A DNA stretch of 64,000 bases, taken from assembly GCA_911728435.2 (NCBI GenBank), contig OU452201.1, forward strand, positions 28,458,001 through 28,522,000, written 5' to 3'. This document shows positions 22,450-34,419 of this stretch, in pieces. Position numbers and translations under genes: made by a program. The first letter of the stretch is position 1, and every line of letters begins with the position of its first letter. Source of the stretch: Apoderus coryli. Taxonomy: Eukaryota > Arthropoda > Insecta > Coleoptera > Attelabidae. The notes under the pieces were generated by a model. The model worked only from the letters and a program-made list of their open reading frames with translations, searched no databases and was not told where the DNA came from.

Positions 22450-23721
22450 CTTCAATAAATCAAATAGTAAGATCACATTTCAACAACGTAAAATAACAAT
22501 AATATAATATAATAACAATAAATATCTTCTGAATAAACGACCACAAAAATGTTTTAGCAATCACATGCACCCAATATTTTGTAAAAAACATACAATATAT
22601 ATTAACGTCTCTACTGTATAACACAAGATAATGCCGATGGTTAAGCCAGTAACCGCACATCGCATCACATACCCCCACTTAACCACAGATAAAGGTTCCG
22701 CAATGGAACCACCGACACACAAAGGGTTAAAAGTATTATTTTTTTAACCACAATGAGAATATTTTAGATTTTATGAAATTATTAAGATTATTTATATTTT
22801 CTTGATTTTATAGTGAAATACATTTTTTATCTATAATAGGTAAGTATAGACATTTTCGCGATTCATATATTATATTACATTATAATATGTTTGTAAAATA
22901 TTTTATTATAAGTATAAACTAAGTACAATACCATAACCTTTTTCTCTCAGCTTATCATATTTTAACTATTTACAGAATATTAGATAAACGATTAAGCAAT
23001 TTAGTTAAATATCTAATTAAAATAATAATCTAAGGGGTATTATATTTTTTATATTGAGATATAGATTTGTTGAGACAAATATTAATTTGTCGCATATACA
23101 AGATTTGAGCCTGCCAGCACTATTTGGGAGAATTTGCTCTAAGCTCTAAGTTGTCTATATGTACAAAAGTGTAAGGATAGAGGTAATTAAGGTTCAGGTC
23201 TTTATCAAAAGCTATTTATGACATATATAGGTTCCTTATAAATGTGAATAATTATAATTTACTTAAGTTCTAAATAATTCAGAACTAAATATGTTACTTA
23301 TTAAAATTCTTTTCAATCTAGATAAACTATTAACGAGCACTAAATAACTCACCCACATTTAACTTAGGTAAGTATATACGCTGGTTGATTTAATGCATGT
23401 CACATCATATCTTTTCATACTAACTATTCTTACGTCTGAATTATTTATCACTTAGAAATCAACCATTACACTCATAATGTAAATCTAAGTATAGCTTATT
23501 ACAAAAATATGCACTCTACGTGAAGCTCTTATATATAAATACCTACTTACATACAACAAAAAATTTTTTAGTTTAATATTTCTCCAATATATTTATGTTA
23601 GATTATTTTTTTTAATTAAATAGTATTAAATTTTAAAATATTTATTTCAATTGTTTACTCAATAAAAAAGTTGAAAATATTATATATGAATGTAAGCAAT
23701 TAATTCGTATTTATTAATGGG
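22450..23721. other. AT-rich stretch, nothing recognised
   Basis: No coding signature. Short reading frames are interrupted and have no recognisable motif. Confidence 0.5.
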
Positions 23722-24392
23722 AAAATATTTTCCTCAGGATTTAATTAAACTTCTAATTATGACATGTGTTTTTGCTTTAAAAACATGCCAAATGACGTGC
23801 ATATGAGTAGTCACGTGACTTTCCTGGCCTATTAATTACATTGTTTTCGGAAAATTTAAAAAAATTGACCTTATTTTTTAAAATGTCAAAAGATTTTAAG
23901 AAAAAAAGATGTTTCGATTTTACTTTACCCATATACTAATTTTCAGCCGTCTGCAATTTTTTCTATTTTTTCAAAAATAAGCGGGTTTTTAAAATTATTA
24001 AAAAATGTTTCGGTAATTTAAATTATATTTTAAACAGGGTTAAGTTACAAATTATTATGCTTAACAGTGCTTTTTCCATAAAAAATCAAATCTTTAACAA
24101 AAATACCCCTAACGGTTGATGCAAAATTGCAATCATTTCAAACATTGCCTTGCATTTTTTGAAATTATTGCAATTTTGAAAAAATAGAAGAAAAATAAAA
24201 AGTTGCATCAGTGACGGCTGAAAATTGGTACATGGGAAAAAAAGTAAAATGCGCATAAATATTTCCTTTGACATTTTAACAAATAAGCCAATTTATTGAA
24301 ATTTTCCGAAAAAACATATACATGTCATTTGGCCTTACTTTTAAAGCAAAAGCACATGGCATAATTAAATGCTAAGGAAAAAAATTACCCCT
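23722..24392. repeat. Foldback element with about 230-260-bp inverted arms
   Basis: The left arm 23722-23982 (TTTTGCTTTAAAAACATGCC, GGAAAATTTAAAAAAATTGA, CATATACTAATTTTCAGCCGTC) is mirrored at 24165-24392 (GACGGCTGAAAATTGGTACATG, TTTCCGAAAAAACATATACATGTC, TTTTAAAGCAAAAGCACATGGC) with moderate divergence. The loop is about 180 bp and non-coding. The structure is a MITE or foldback element with no transposase. Confidence 0.75.
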
Positions 24393-27300
24393 ATTTTCAC
24401 ACGGAAAGAGAAGATGAAGAAAATTTTGAATACCAGTTATGTATCAGTCTTGTTCTATTATTTTTTCTTTTATACTCTCTGATGGTGCCTACAATTACCT
24501 CTCTTCTTTAGAACTGTGTACAGGGGAATTATCAGATTAAGGTAGTACCACTATACGCTTTATTCCCGGGGTTGATGAATTCTTAGTATATTTGTAGGTC
24601 TCAGAACAAAGTCGATAGTAAATAACGCAGAAATCCACGTACAAAAATTCGCAATACATATCCGGACATTATTAAATAATGGGATTGAAAACGGATATGG
24701 CTAGAAACTGCTGCTCATGAATTTGGAATGGATCCAAATTGTTTAGGCGGAATTTTTCCAAATCTTTAAGAAAAATTACACATTTTCAGCACATTCACGG
24801 CTAATTGATACGCAAACTGCACTAACTGGAATGCAATAGTAAACAATCATCTTTTTAACTTTATATTTTGAGGAAATTTCTAAATACCTATGTGTAGTCC
24901 TGAGTTTACCCCTTATCAGTTCATAGTCTTATTATTTTCACTTATTAACATTTAATTATGTGCAATAATTGGACGAAATAATATTTGCGCTCGACATATA
25001 TCTCTATTTTCTTCTTGAAATCGATTTTCTGGATATAATTGACAGTTTGAATGTACAGCTTCTACTAGAAAAAAATAGCCTTAAAAAACCTATGAAATGT
25101 AGGGATAATACTGATAGATCTGGACTATGGCTATGAGTCGTATTGCTAACGAGACAAATTTGATAAAAGTGGCCGAGGTGGCAGGCATATCAAATAATGT
25201 AATTGATTATGAATCATATCATAATTAAAAATGTCTATTACAATTAGTCATTTATTATTTAACAAAAAGATAACACATGTCTGTTTTACACCTAGCTTAA
25301 TTTAAAAACTGTGTTTTTTCTTTTAGATGAAATACTAATGAATGTAGGTAATTTTGGAATACTTAGGTTTTAAACATCAGAATATTTATTTGAAACACAG
25401 TTTCTTAAGTGACATCTGCTTGAATTATACATTTACGCACTTAATAATAATAAAAACATGTTGTTAATTGTGAAACTCTTACAAATAAATAAATAAATGT
25501 TGCATCCAAAAGTGCCTATTTGCGAAAATTGACATTAACATGTCAAGGTAAATCAAATATTGCTGTTGCGATACATACAAGTTAATATACAGTATCGAAT
25601 CAAAATTGCATTTCTGCACTTAAAAGCAATAAAAACATGTCTTTATTCGTAAAATTCTTACAAATAGGCATTAGTATGTCAGATTATGTAAAGTCAATTA
25701 TGTTCCTTGGATACACAGAAGCTAATACAGCGTCTGATAAAAATTTCTGAGAATTCGTAATTTTTTTTAAATTTTAGATTGACTAAATTTTAAACCTCAA
25801 TAGAAAATGCAAACTTCTTAATAAATAACTGAAATTTTTGTCATTTTTAATAAAATATGTCTAATTTGATAGGTAAAGCAAGTCACACAACTATCCTCAT
25901 TGTTGGGGTTTAGACAAGGAATTTTCCACATCACTTTATCCACCAAATAACAGAATAAGAAGCCATTGCAGTTTCGTAGTTTTATTCGAAATTACTTTTG
26001 GTAATCTCACAGCTATACGACGTATACATTACGTTTTAAATAAGATTGATATACCTATAATCAGTAAATAAAAACTGCGCAAGCAAAGATATATATTATA
26101 TTCACTAATATATCGTCGTTATATAGTTATAGTCTTGATGTTCATACTGTTCTTTGCATTATTTTTATTAAGCAATAGAACCCCACCTCCTCCCGCCATT
26201 TAATTACAAGGCAAGTAATACGCGAATAATTAAATAAACATTATATTTTTGATTGGGTAAACAAAAGAAATATTTTCATGTAGACAAATGGTTATATACC
26301 TACTAAGTATATATGATACCTATATATTGAAATTATTCTATTTCACATACTGAATAACCATTAAAGCATAGTAGGAATACCAAGATAGTAATTCTTGATT
26401 AATTAATAATTGGTGAAAAATTAAAACTAAAATCTACTGTTAAAGCACAGTCCTTTTTTCTCTATATCACAAATTGCTAAATGCAATGTGAAAGAAAAAC
26501 TTTTTGTTGGTCTCAGGCAACATTGCACAATAATTATATCAGGCAGTAATTAGATACATACAATAATTATCTATTACCAGCTGGTAAGGGAAATTCCTGA
26601 AGTTAGTGGAATAGAGAGTTGAACCACATCAACCTGTTTTATTAATTTGAAGAAATACTTAGTCCAATCCATAGTCGAGTTGATCGACTTTATATAAAAT
26701 TAAAGTTCTGGAATATTTTATTATACATATTTTTCTAATAACTTTATTTCTGTTCTATTATTAATAAAAACATTATATTTACCTAGTGTATATTTATAAT
26801 TATGCAATGTGCCTGCGTTATTTCTTTATTTCATAGGAAAACAATAATGATATTTTGGTAACACGACAAAGATTTTTTTTTATAGCGAACAACATTTACT
26901 AATATTTAACATTATGTTCCAAAAAATCAAACACAACATCATTAAACAATGAATTTAAAAGAATTTTTTGTCGAAGATTAAAATATACACAATATCCCTA
27001 CGGAAAAAGCTGCGATAAATACTAAAGAAATTATAATTCGGGAAATTGGGGCTAGATTTCTAAATATTTTCAAGCACTCGTACATTTTTGGATTTTACGA
27101 AATATTCTAAGGCGATTTTGTGTATCATGTCATATACTTAAGTCTAACTTTTTTGACATATTTTCGTGTGGTAAAGTTACTTTTCTGCACTGTTTTTGAT
27201 ATTGCTATAGCTAATATAGAGTCAGATAATGCTAGATTTATTATAAATCATAAAAATTAATAACTGTCTATCCACATTAAAAGAAGAAGTACTGATAACT

Positions 27301-27458
27301 TACATCTGTTTATCCAGCAGACAATAATATCCTGTTAAATGAACCAAAAATCGAAAATGTTATCATTTTTCTCTCATGACACATTAATAACAAATTATAT
27401 TGTGAAAATATGGTTATTGTCATAATAATATCACACATTTGTCAATCGTTGATACCTG
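24393..27458. other. Long AT-rich stretch, nothing recognised
   Basis: No convincing coding frame, RNA gene or transposon terminus was seen. It is compatible with intron or intergenic DNA. Confidence 0.5.
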
Positions 27459-27905
27459 AATTGTCAGTTTGACAGTTCAGGCACAGCCTTCTTTAGACAA
27501 ACCATGAACAAGTGAATTTGGCAACGTTGAGAACCAGTCGATGTGTGTATGTTTACATTACTACATTGCAACACGCTGTCTAATTAAATCAGTGCTTATT
27601 GAGCTTAATTAAAACAGTTTTTTTTATAAAACTAGTTGTGATAAGTGTGTATAAATATATCCTCTAAATTTTGTGTAAGTTGCAATACCGAATAAAATGT
27701 TAGTTAATAAAATAAAGTAATTTGTTTGGACCCTTTGGCGGTGGTTAATTGCGGGATTCATATTTTTATAAAACCAGTAGTGATAAGTGTGTATATCTAA
27801 ATATATCGTCCACATTTTCTGTATCTAAATTACAACACCGAATAAACTGTTTGGTAATAAAAAAAGTGGCATAAGCTGCGGCAATATTTTTGTCGTATAC
27901 CTAAC
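27459..27905 (+). repeat. Dispersed repeat (called R3 here) with two tandem subunits
   Basis: It begins with an imperfect palindrome CCTGAATTGTCAGTTTGACAGTTCAGG-like at 27463-27489. Two related units of about 140 bp follow, each with TAAAAC(T/C)AGT(T/A)GTGATAAGTGTGTATA (about 27626 and 27769) and CCGAATAAA(A/C)TGTT. The same repeat occurs at 57065-57236 plus 58889-59105, where it is split by an insertion. No coding sequence. Confidence 0.75.
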
Positions 27906-27941
27906 TAAGCGGTGGAAGTGTTTTTTGTACGATGTTTTGTA

Positions 27942-29084
27942 CGAGGTGCGGCTATTAAATAACGAGAGTGCTTATGAAAAAGAGTTTTATTATAAAAATT
28001 ATTCTACAATCGAATGCTCCCCCTCAATGAACTCCCTTCGCCTCGCCACACACCGCTCCATTCGTTTTTTCCATTGGTCAAAGCAATGCTGGAAGTCTTT
28101 TTTATGAGAGCATTTAGGAGCTCCGCCTATTTTCGCTTCACCTCTTCCATCGCCTCGACCCGGGTTCCTTTTAAGGCGGACTTGATCTTCAGAAACAAGA
28201 AAAAATCACAAGGTGCTAAATCAGGCGAGTACGGCGCGTGTTCGAGCACTGGAGTGCCTCTAGCGGCTAAATAACGCTTCACAGACAGCGCGTTATGGGC
28301 AGGCGCGTAGTCCTGGTGTAAGATCCACGACTTGTTATTCCACAACTCCGGCCGTTTCTTACGAACTCGCTCTTGCAATGTTACCAAAACTGTCACAAAA
28401 TAAGTTTGTATTACAGTTTAACCTTCTGGAACCCATTCGATCATCAGGATGCCGTTTATCTCGAAAAAAACGATTCGCATGGCCTTAAATTTTGATTTTG
28501 ACAACCTTGCTTTTTTCACTCTTGGCGATGAAGCAGTTTTCCAGTGCATATATTGCCACTTAAATTCAACATCGTACTGGAATATCCAGGTTTCATCGTA
28601 AGTGATGATGCTTTCCATCAAGTCAGGCTCTTCATCTAACTTCTCAAGAAAATCTGAGCAGAGCTGTTGACTTCGCACATACTTTCCTCATGTTCAATTC
28701 GTCATGTAAAATTTTTCTGACCGTTTCTTTATCGGTGTTTACAGTCTCAGCAATGATCCGAATGCTCATACGACGATCTCCGCGCACAATTTCATTGATT
28801 TTGGTCACTGTTTGCGGAGTTGAAACAGACACAGGTCGACCTGGACGTTGGTCATCTTAGATGTTCTCTCGGCCTGCAGAAAACTTTTTATGCCATTCGA
28901 AAACACATGCACGAGATAGAGAATTCTCACCGTAGACCTCTTTCAACAATATATACCACTCCGACGGAGTTTTTTTAATTTCACGAGAAATTTTCTTTAA
29001 CTTCTATAAGAACCAAAAACTACTACAGCGACAAGAACACTACCGCTAACCAACGCGGAGTCGTTATTTAATAGCCAGACCTCG
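27942..29084 (-). mobile_element. mariner element, near full length
   Basis: The ends are CGAGGTGCGGCTATTAAATA at 27942 and the inverse of CGAGGTCTGGCTATTAAATA at 29084, each bordered by TA. The length of 1143 bp and terminal repeats of about 28 bp are normal for mariner. The transposase gene is on the minus strand. Confidence 0.9.
28127..28990 (-). pseudogene. mariner transposase with intact DD34D residues but stops and a frameshift
   Basis: The N-terminal helix-turn-helix part lies at 28644-28990 (EWYILLKEVYGENSLSRACV, then TVTKINEIVRGDRRMSIRII and ETVRKILHDELNMRKVCAK). The catalytic domain is at 28127-28678, with TYDETWIFQYD (first Asp), WILHQDYAPAHNAL (second Asp) and YSPDLAPCDFFLF (third Asp, 34 residues after the second), the DD34D mariner signature. 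Breaks: an in-frame TAA near 28850, a frameshift near 28650-28680 and a TAA after WVPEG at 28418. The 'WVPEG-stop-TV' break replaces a residue that is Gln in the family. Few lesions suggest a moderately recent insertion. It cannot act by itself. Confidence 0.9.
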
Positions 29085-32000
29085 TATTTATATTTATGTC
29101 ACTTGAATTTAAAATTATTAGGTATTATTAATAAAATCAGCTAGATTTTTAGGTAAGTACCTCACTTTTTTTAATTTTGATTCTGGTTTCTTAGTCGATT
29201 TTAATATGCATTCAACGTGCTGTATATACCTGCATGTAAATTCACTAAATATAATAGCGCATTAAAACAAGGGGGAGCAAAATAGGAAAACAATATCAGT
29301 TTTACGATTTCCTAAATACGAGTATAATAATTTTAAAACAGAATGGAGATATGCTATTCCAAGATCTAATTTTAACCCGTTAAAGACCGCGGTAGTTCGT
29401 TGTAGACCATTTCTTTAAAACCAAATTATACGGGATAATTACCTTCAACCGAATTGAACTTTAACAAAAATTCCCTATAAACCTAAACTTAAATCCCATG
29501 CGTTTCCATCTATTTTTCGAAATTTGCCTAAATTTTTGTCCCTAGAAAATCAGTCGAAGAACGAATATGTAAACAAATCGAACTTTCCAAAGAAAAAAAT
29601 TAGTTATTCATAAATGCCGTTTTAATTGAAATTTTAGAAGATCTTTTAAATTAAAGTGACAATAATGTCTCTAATAACTGGAATATTTAAACAAATGAAA
29701 ATTTCGAATTCTATGTTACAAATTACGATTACAAAATAGGTTGCCAAATATTTTCGTTGCGACCGTATTATCTGTTCATGGGTTTTCTCTAAAGAAGGCT
29801 GGAAACCTCATACAAGGTCCAATAAAGTCAATTCTCTAAAACAGGGTAACTAATGCAAATTTCCTGTCCGTCCTGTTTTGAAATAAAAGTTTAAATATAT
29901 CAAAAATGTCTTAGATATATGAATGACCTAAAAAATTAGACTAGAATATTCTGCATAATCTAAAAATGTAAAATATGTGCGTGGAAAGAGACTTATGATT
30001 CTAGCGCCAATCTACCTTAAGTTTTTACAACAAAATGAGGCCTTTATTATAGATTGTTGATTGTTTTTTCTATTCATTGGAATTTTGATATTTTTTATTA
30101 AGTGTTAAGTGTGTAATAATATTGAATCAAAGTCTAAGATTCATTTAAGTACCTGGTTTTCCTAGTTAGATCCTACAGTTAGATTTTTAATTTTCATAGT
30201 TAGATTTTATTTAAAATAAATATAATCTAATTATAATTTAATATAAATTCAAAAGTGCACATTACTATTTTGAAACGTTAATCATATTTCATTCATGAAC
30301 CAATAGGTAAGGCACAAATTTCAAACGCTGATGATACTATTCCAAGTTGACACTGGTTATTTTTATTTTTGATCTCGAACGCTATTGAACGGATCGATGT
30401 AAAATGATAAAAATGATAAATAATATGCAATACCATATAAGAGTCACTAGATATTGGCTATTTATTTTCACCGGAAATACGCGGTGTGGATTATTTTAGA
30501 CGCAAATAAACTACACGATTACTTTAGTAATCGTTCTTTAGAACGGCTGAATGTGTTCAAACCAAATTTGATACAAAACTACTATTGGACATGGCAAAGA
30601 AATGATTAGATTTTGGGATTCTTAGGGCGTAGATGTAGTGTAGAAAAAATAGAATAATAACTTAACAAATATTTATATTGGCTCAAATGAATGGAACAAT
30701 TGCACAATTTTATTTGTGCCAATACGCCTTGGTCAACCTGATCGCTTGGAAGAGCGGTCTTCTATGCATATACTATATCCATGTTCAAGTTATCACCCCA
30801 ACCCGTATTTCCTGTTGCAGGAAAATTCATAATTTTTTTTAGTTTCACGCATTCAAATTTCTACAATCAATACATAATTGATGTTTCAAACGATTTCCAT
30901 ATATTATGGTCAGCCAGCGTATGTTACAAAAAATACAACTACCTCTAGCATTTTATCAATATTTTATTGTTCCAATTTTGATCAATTCAAAATCAGCGAA
31001 GATACTTAAATAGAATTGATAATGACGTTTCTTTTTGTAAAAGCAAATATTGATTTGATTGATAAAATTGAAATATGCGCACTATTGAAACACCTAATTC
31101 TTAAAATGGTATATAGAATCTTAATATTTAGCTTGTACCAAATAAAAATTCAATGAAAACAGACTGCTTATTATTAATATTAATACTATTATATTGACAA
31201 GTCAGTTAAATTCATATGTTTAATGATATTATAAGTCCTTTTGAAGTCATCCATAATTTCAAATAGAACTCGATATAAGTTTTTAATATTGTAAGTCTTT
31301 ACATTTATTGTCTCCTGTATCAAATTTCAATTAAACTAGAAAGGAAAACTATTATTTATATTATATTTTACCATTCAGTCTTATATTTGATCAATCTACA
31401 CTCTACCTAAAGCTTGAAATTAATTCAAAACTAAATTTTCCTACCTAGTTAAATTAAATTATAATAAAGGAGTACCACCTAATCTTAATTTTATTAAATA
31501 TTCTTTATTTTATCTAATAAACATATATTATAGAGTTTTGTACAAAGCTTTGGAAGGATTTACTTTTCTAATATTGATAAATCTTTTAATAGTTAATTAC
31601 TCCGTTCTTTGCAACATTGACTCCTTATTTTATTTTAATCTATAATATTCTTTATTTATATTAACACAGTTGTAATCTAATATCTCAGTCTTAATCCTTT
31701 CTACAACAATTTAATAAATATGTTTCATCAATCCCTTGTAGGAAAAGTTGCAAACTCGCTTCGTTTGGTAGCTGATTTTTTTGGAATACGCAGTTGTTCC
31801 AAAAAAGCGAGTTTTCTCGTATCATATTTATTAGGAGGTACAATAAGTATAAGGTTATTTTTTAAAGAAAAAATCTTACTTATGGAGAGATGCTTACTGT
31901 GACTTTTTCAGTACTGAAAGTTGTCGTGTAAGACTTTCTTCACTGCTGATAATGCGTTTCTTCATTGATGGTAAAATTTCTTGTCTGTTTTGGTTTTTCT

Positions 32001-32479
32001 GAAACAATATGATAGAACTTGTACCAACCTGCATCAATTCATCAAAAAACTATCTTGTTCGCGAATACGAATAATTATATTTAATATCAAATACAGTTTC
32101 GTTCTGCTGGCTCACATATTAATAGAAATTAGTGAAATATCATTAATGAATATTCCATCCACAGAATGTTTATATGGGAATAGATAAAATAATCATAAAT
32201 CCAAAAGAAAAACTTTATTCTATATTTTTTATTTTATTTTTTTATTTATTTACTTTACTGATTTCATCTGTATAACTCATAAATAACATTAAACAAGACT
32301 AAAGAGATAAGATAGTGCTTTTGGATGTAAAAACTTTACTAAGTTTGTCCACCTCCTTCATATACTCCAAAACTCAACGTCTCTCACGCACTCTCTAATT
32401 AATTGGAATTCTCAAATTACATCACATTTTCAAAATTAAATAAAATAGCATAAATTATTTGGTACAGATAAGCAAAAAA
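29085..32479. other. AT-rich stretch, no gene seen
   Basis: Nothing coding is recognised. A hairpin-like TTTTTTGGAATACGCAGTTG-TTCCAAAAAA lies at about 31776-31806. The stretch could be intron or intergenic. Confidence 0.5.
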
Positions 32480-32681
32480 TCGGTTGCGTCACCCAAAAAC
32501 TTTCCCGACAAGTTATAATATAATCAAAAATATATGACCTGCGTAACGCAACAGAATTTTAATAATTATTATTATTAAAATTGTATTATTTTCATTATTT
32601 CCAATAAACTAACGTAACAAACTAACCACTTTATTCAGAAATTAGAAAAAAAAAATATTTCCAGAGCCCGAAACAAGCAAA
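32480..32681 (-). repeat. tRNA-derived SINE, copy 2 (head missing)
   Basis: In inverted orientation it carries the same body as copies 1, 3 and 4: GGTTGCGTCACCCAAAAACT, ATATATGACCTGCGTAACGC, CAATAAACTAACGTAACAAAC. It stops at TTTCCAGAGCCCG, within what would be the 3' edge of the tRNA head, so boxes A and B are lost. Confidence 0.75.
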
Positions 32682-34041
32682 ATACAAGAAAGTATTGTTA
32701 TCGGTGTTGGAACAAGGTGATTTATATTTTCTTATAGATCTTTGGATATATTTTAATTTGTACTTATTGACAGAGAAAATGCACGCTGAACTAATTAATT
32801 CACTACGGATGATTTTTGTGCGAAACGTCGTGAAATTGTAATGATTAAAATAAGTACTAAAAACTCAATCAATTGCTGCATATGTTAGCAAGTTAGCCAA
32901 CAAATAGATGGAAACTCCCCTTGCATTATCAACTGAATTCCGTCAAATTTCATTAAAAACTAATTACTAATAAAAAATAATATTAATTTCTCATTCAATT
33001 AAGTAGGCTGATCCAGATTATGCGTAGTTCATGGAAACTGGATATCCTACAAATAAAATCACCTGAAGCCAACCCAAATATCTTCGATTTTCCGATATTC
33101 CAAGCTTTCATTCATGGCGACTGCAGTGCGCTAAATAAAATTCATTCCAATGTTGGCAAAGGGCCAAAATTCCAGGGAAACGCTATTACATCACCAACTT
33201 GATAAAGAGAATAGCGTGAGGGGTGTAGAAGAACTGCTAGCGGGGAGTAAAGTGAGGGATAGAAGCGGTCTGGGTAAAAGCTGCTGATATTTGGGATAGG
33301 TGCGTATGACGTCAAACGGTGCTATTGTAAAAATAAATGTGTAGGTTGTGGTAGATATGATGTTTTAAATAGATATTGTATTATTTGTATAGTGCTTCAT
33401 CATTTAATTGAAAGAAAACCATCGAAAGTGAATAAATTAGAGTAGAATATACCATTCAAGCTATAACCATATTTGATGATGATGAAAATTATGTATTTAT
33501 TTTGTTATGTTAGAGTAGGCTCGAATAGTTTTCAATTAATTATTGCCATATATAATAAGGACATTTTGTTTAGTTTAATGGTTTCAAGTTTTAAATTATA
33601 ATCTTTTAGGTTTAAATGTTGTAATAAATATTATTATAGAGGTGACGATAGTGTTTGCTCTACTATTAATTAGATGACAATCTCTAATATCTATACAATC
33701 TAAGAAATGCACATAGAATTATATGTTTCAGCGGATATTCTCCTTATTTTGGCGTCCATTCGTCGTTATGGTGCAGAAATGAATAAATATAATGTTTTTT
33801 TCTACGATTGTCTTTAAATAATTTGAAAATGTAGTACATTGTAAAGCTGTTTTTAATTTCTCACTAGTTGCAGGGCAACTAGCATTTAATGCACGGGTAA
33901 ATTTTCCGGTAATGAAAAAAGGAGCATCGGTTATGAAAAATCAGCCTAGCAACACCGACAAATGATTTAAATCAAATTTACAGTTTAATAGTATTAATAA
34001 ATGATTTTGCTGATTTCGAAGGTTTCAAAACTATTTATATA
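32682..34041. other. Non-coding stretch with a GC-richer island at 33000-33330
   Basis: Most is AT-rich. Between 33000 and 33330 the composition rises visibly (GAGGGGTGTAGAAGAACTGC, GTAAAGTGAGGGATAGAAGC), with a CRE-like TGACGTCA at about 33306. A 60-codon frame in it has no known domain. It may be a regulatory region or non-coding exon, but I cannot show this. Confidence 0.35.
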
Positions 34042-34139
34042 ATGAAAAACAGTGATCGTGAATATAGTTTAACACCACCTAGTCAATTTAATACTTTTAA
34101 CTCATCGCATTTAGGCTTACGCCAACAGGGCGAGTATAG
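34042..34139 (+). CDS. Candidate first coding exon of an unknown host gene (weak)
   Basis: An ATG at 34042 opens 32 codons plus 2 nt ending at a strong donor context TATAG|GTAAGC (GT at 34140-34141). The translation begins MKNSDREYSLTPPSQFNTFN, with a balanced composition unlike the random AT-driven frames around it. I do not recognise the protein and found no matching downstream exon. The frame alone would close two codons later. It could be chance. Confidence 0.22.
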
Positions 34140-34419
34140 GTAAGCTTCGAAAAACAAATATTTTCCTAAAAATTATTATTTGAAACTCACATGAAATGAC
34201 CATTTCCTACTCGTATGAATTCATGTGTGAAAATTATGTTTGTTGTTTTACTAAAAGTATGCAAGTTGACTTTAAGAGTTATTTTTCTATCGTTTTCGTA
34301 GTAATAAAAACTCTTAACCATTATTACTGTTTTACTTTGTTTTCTTACTTGGTCGTATCGGACCAGAACCCGCAACTGGAATATCGTTTAGCACTGTCAA
34401 ATACATACTTATTAATAAT

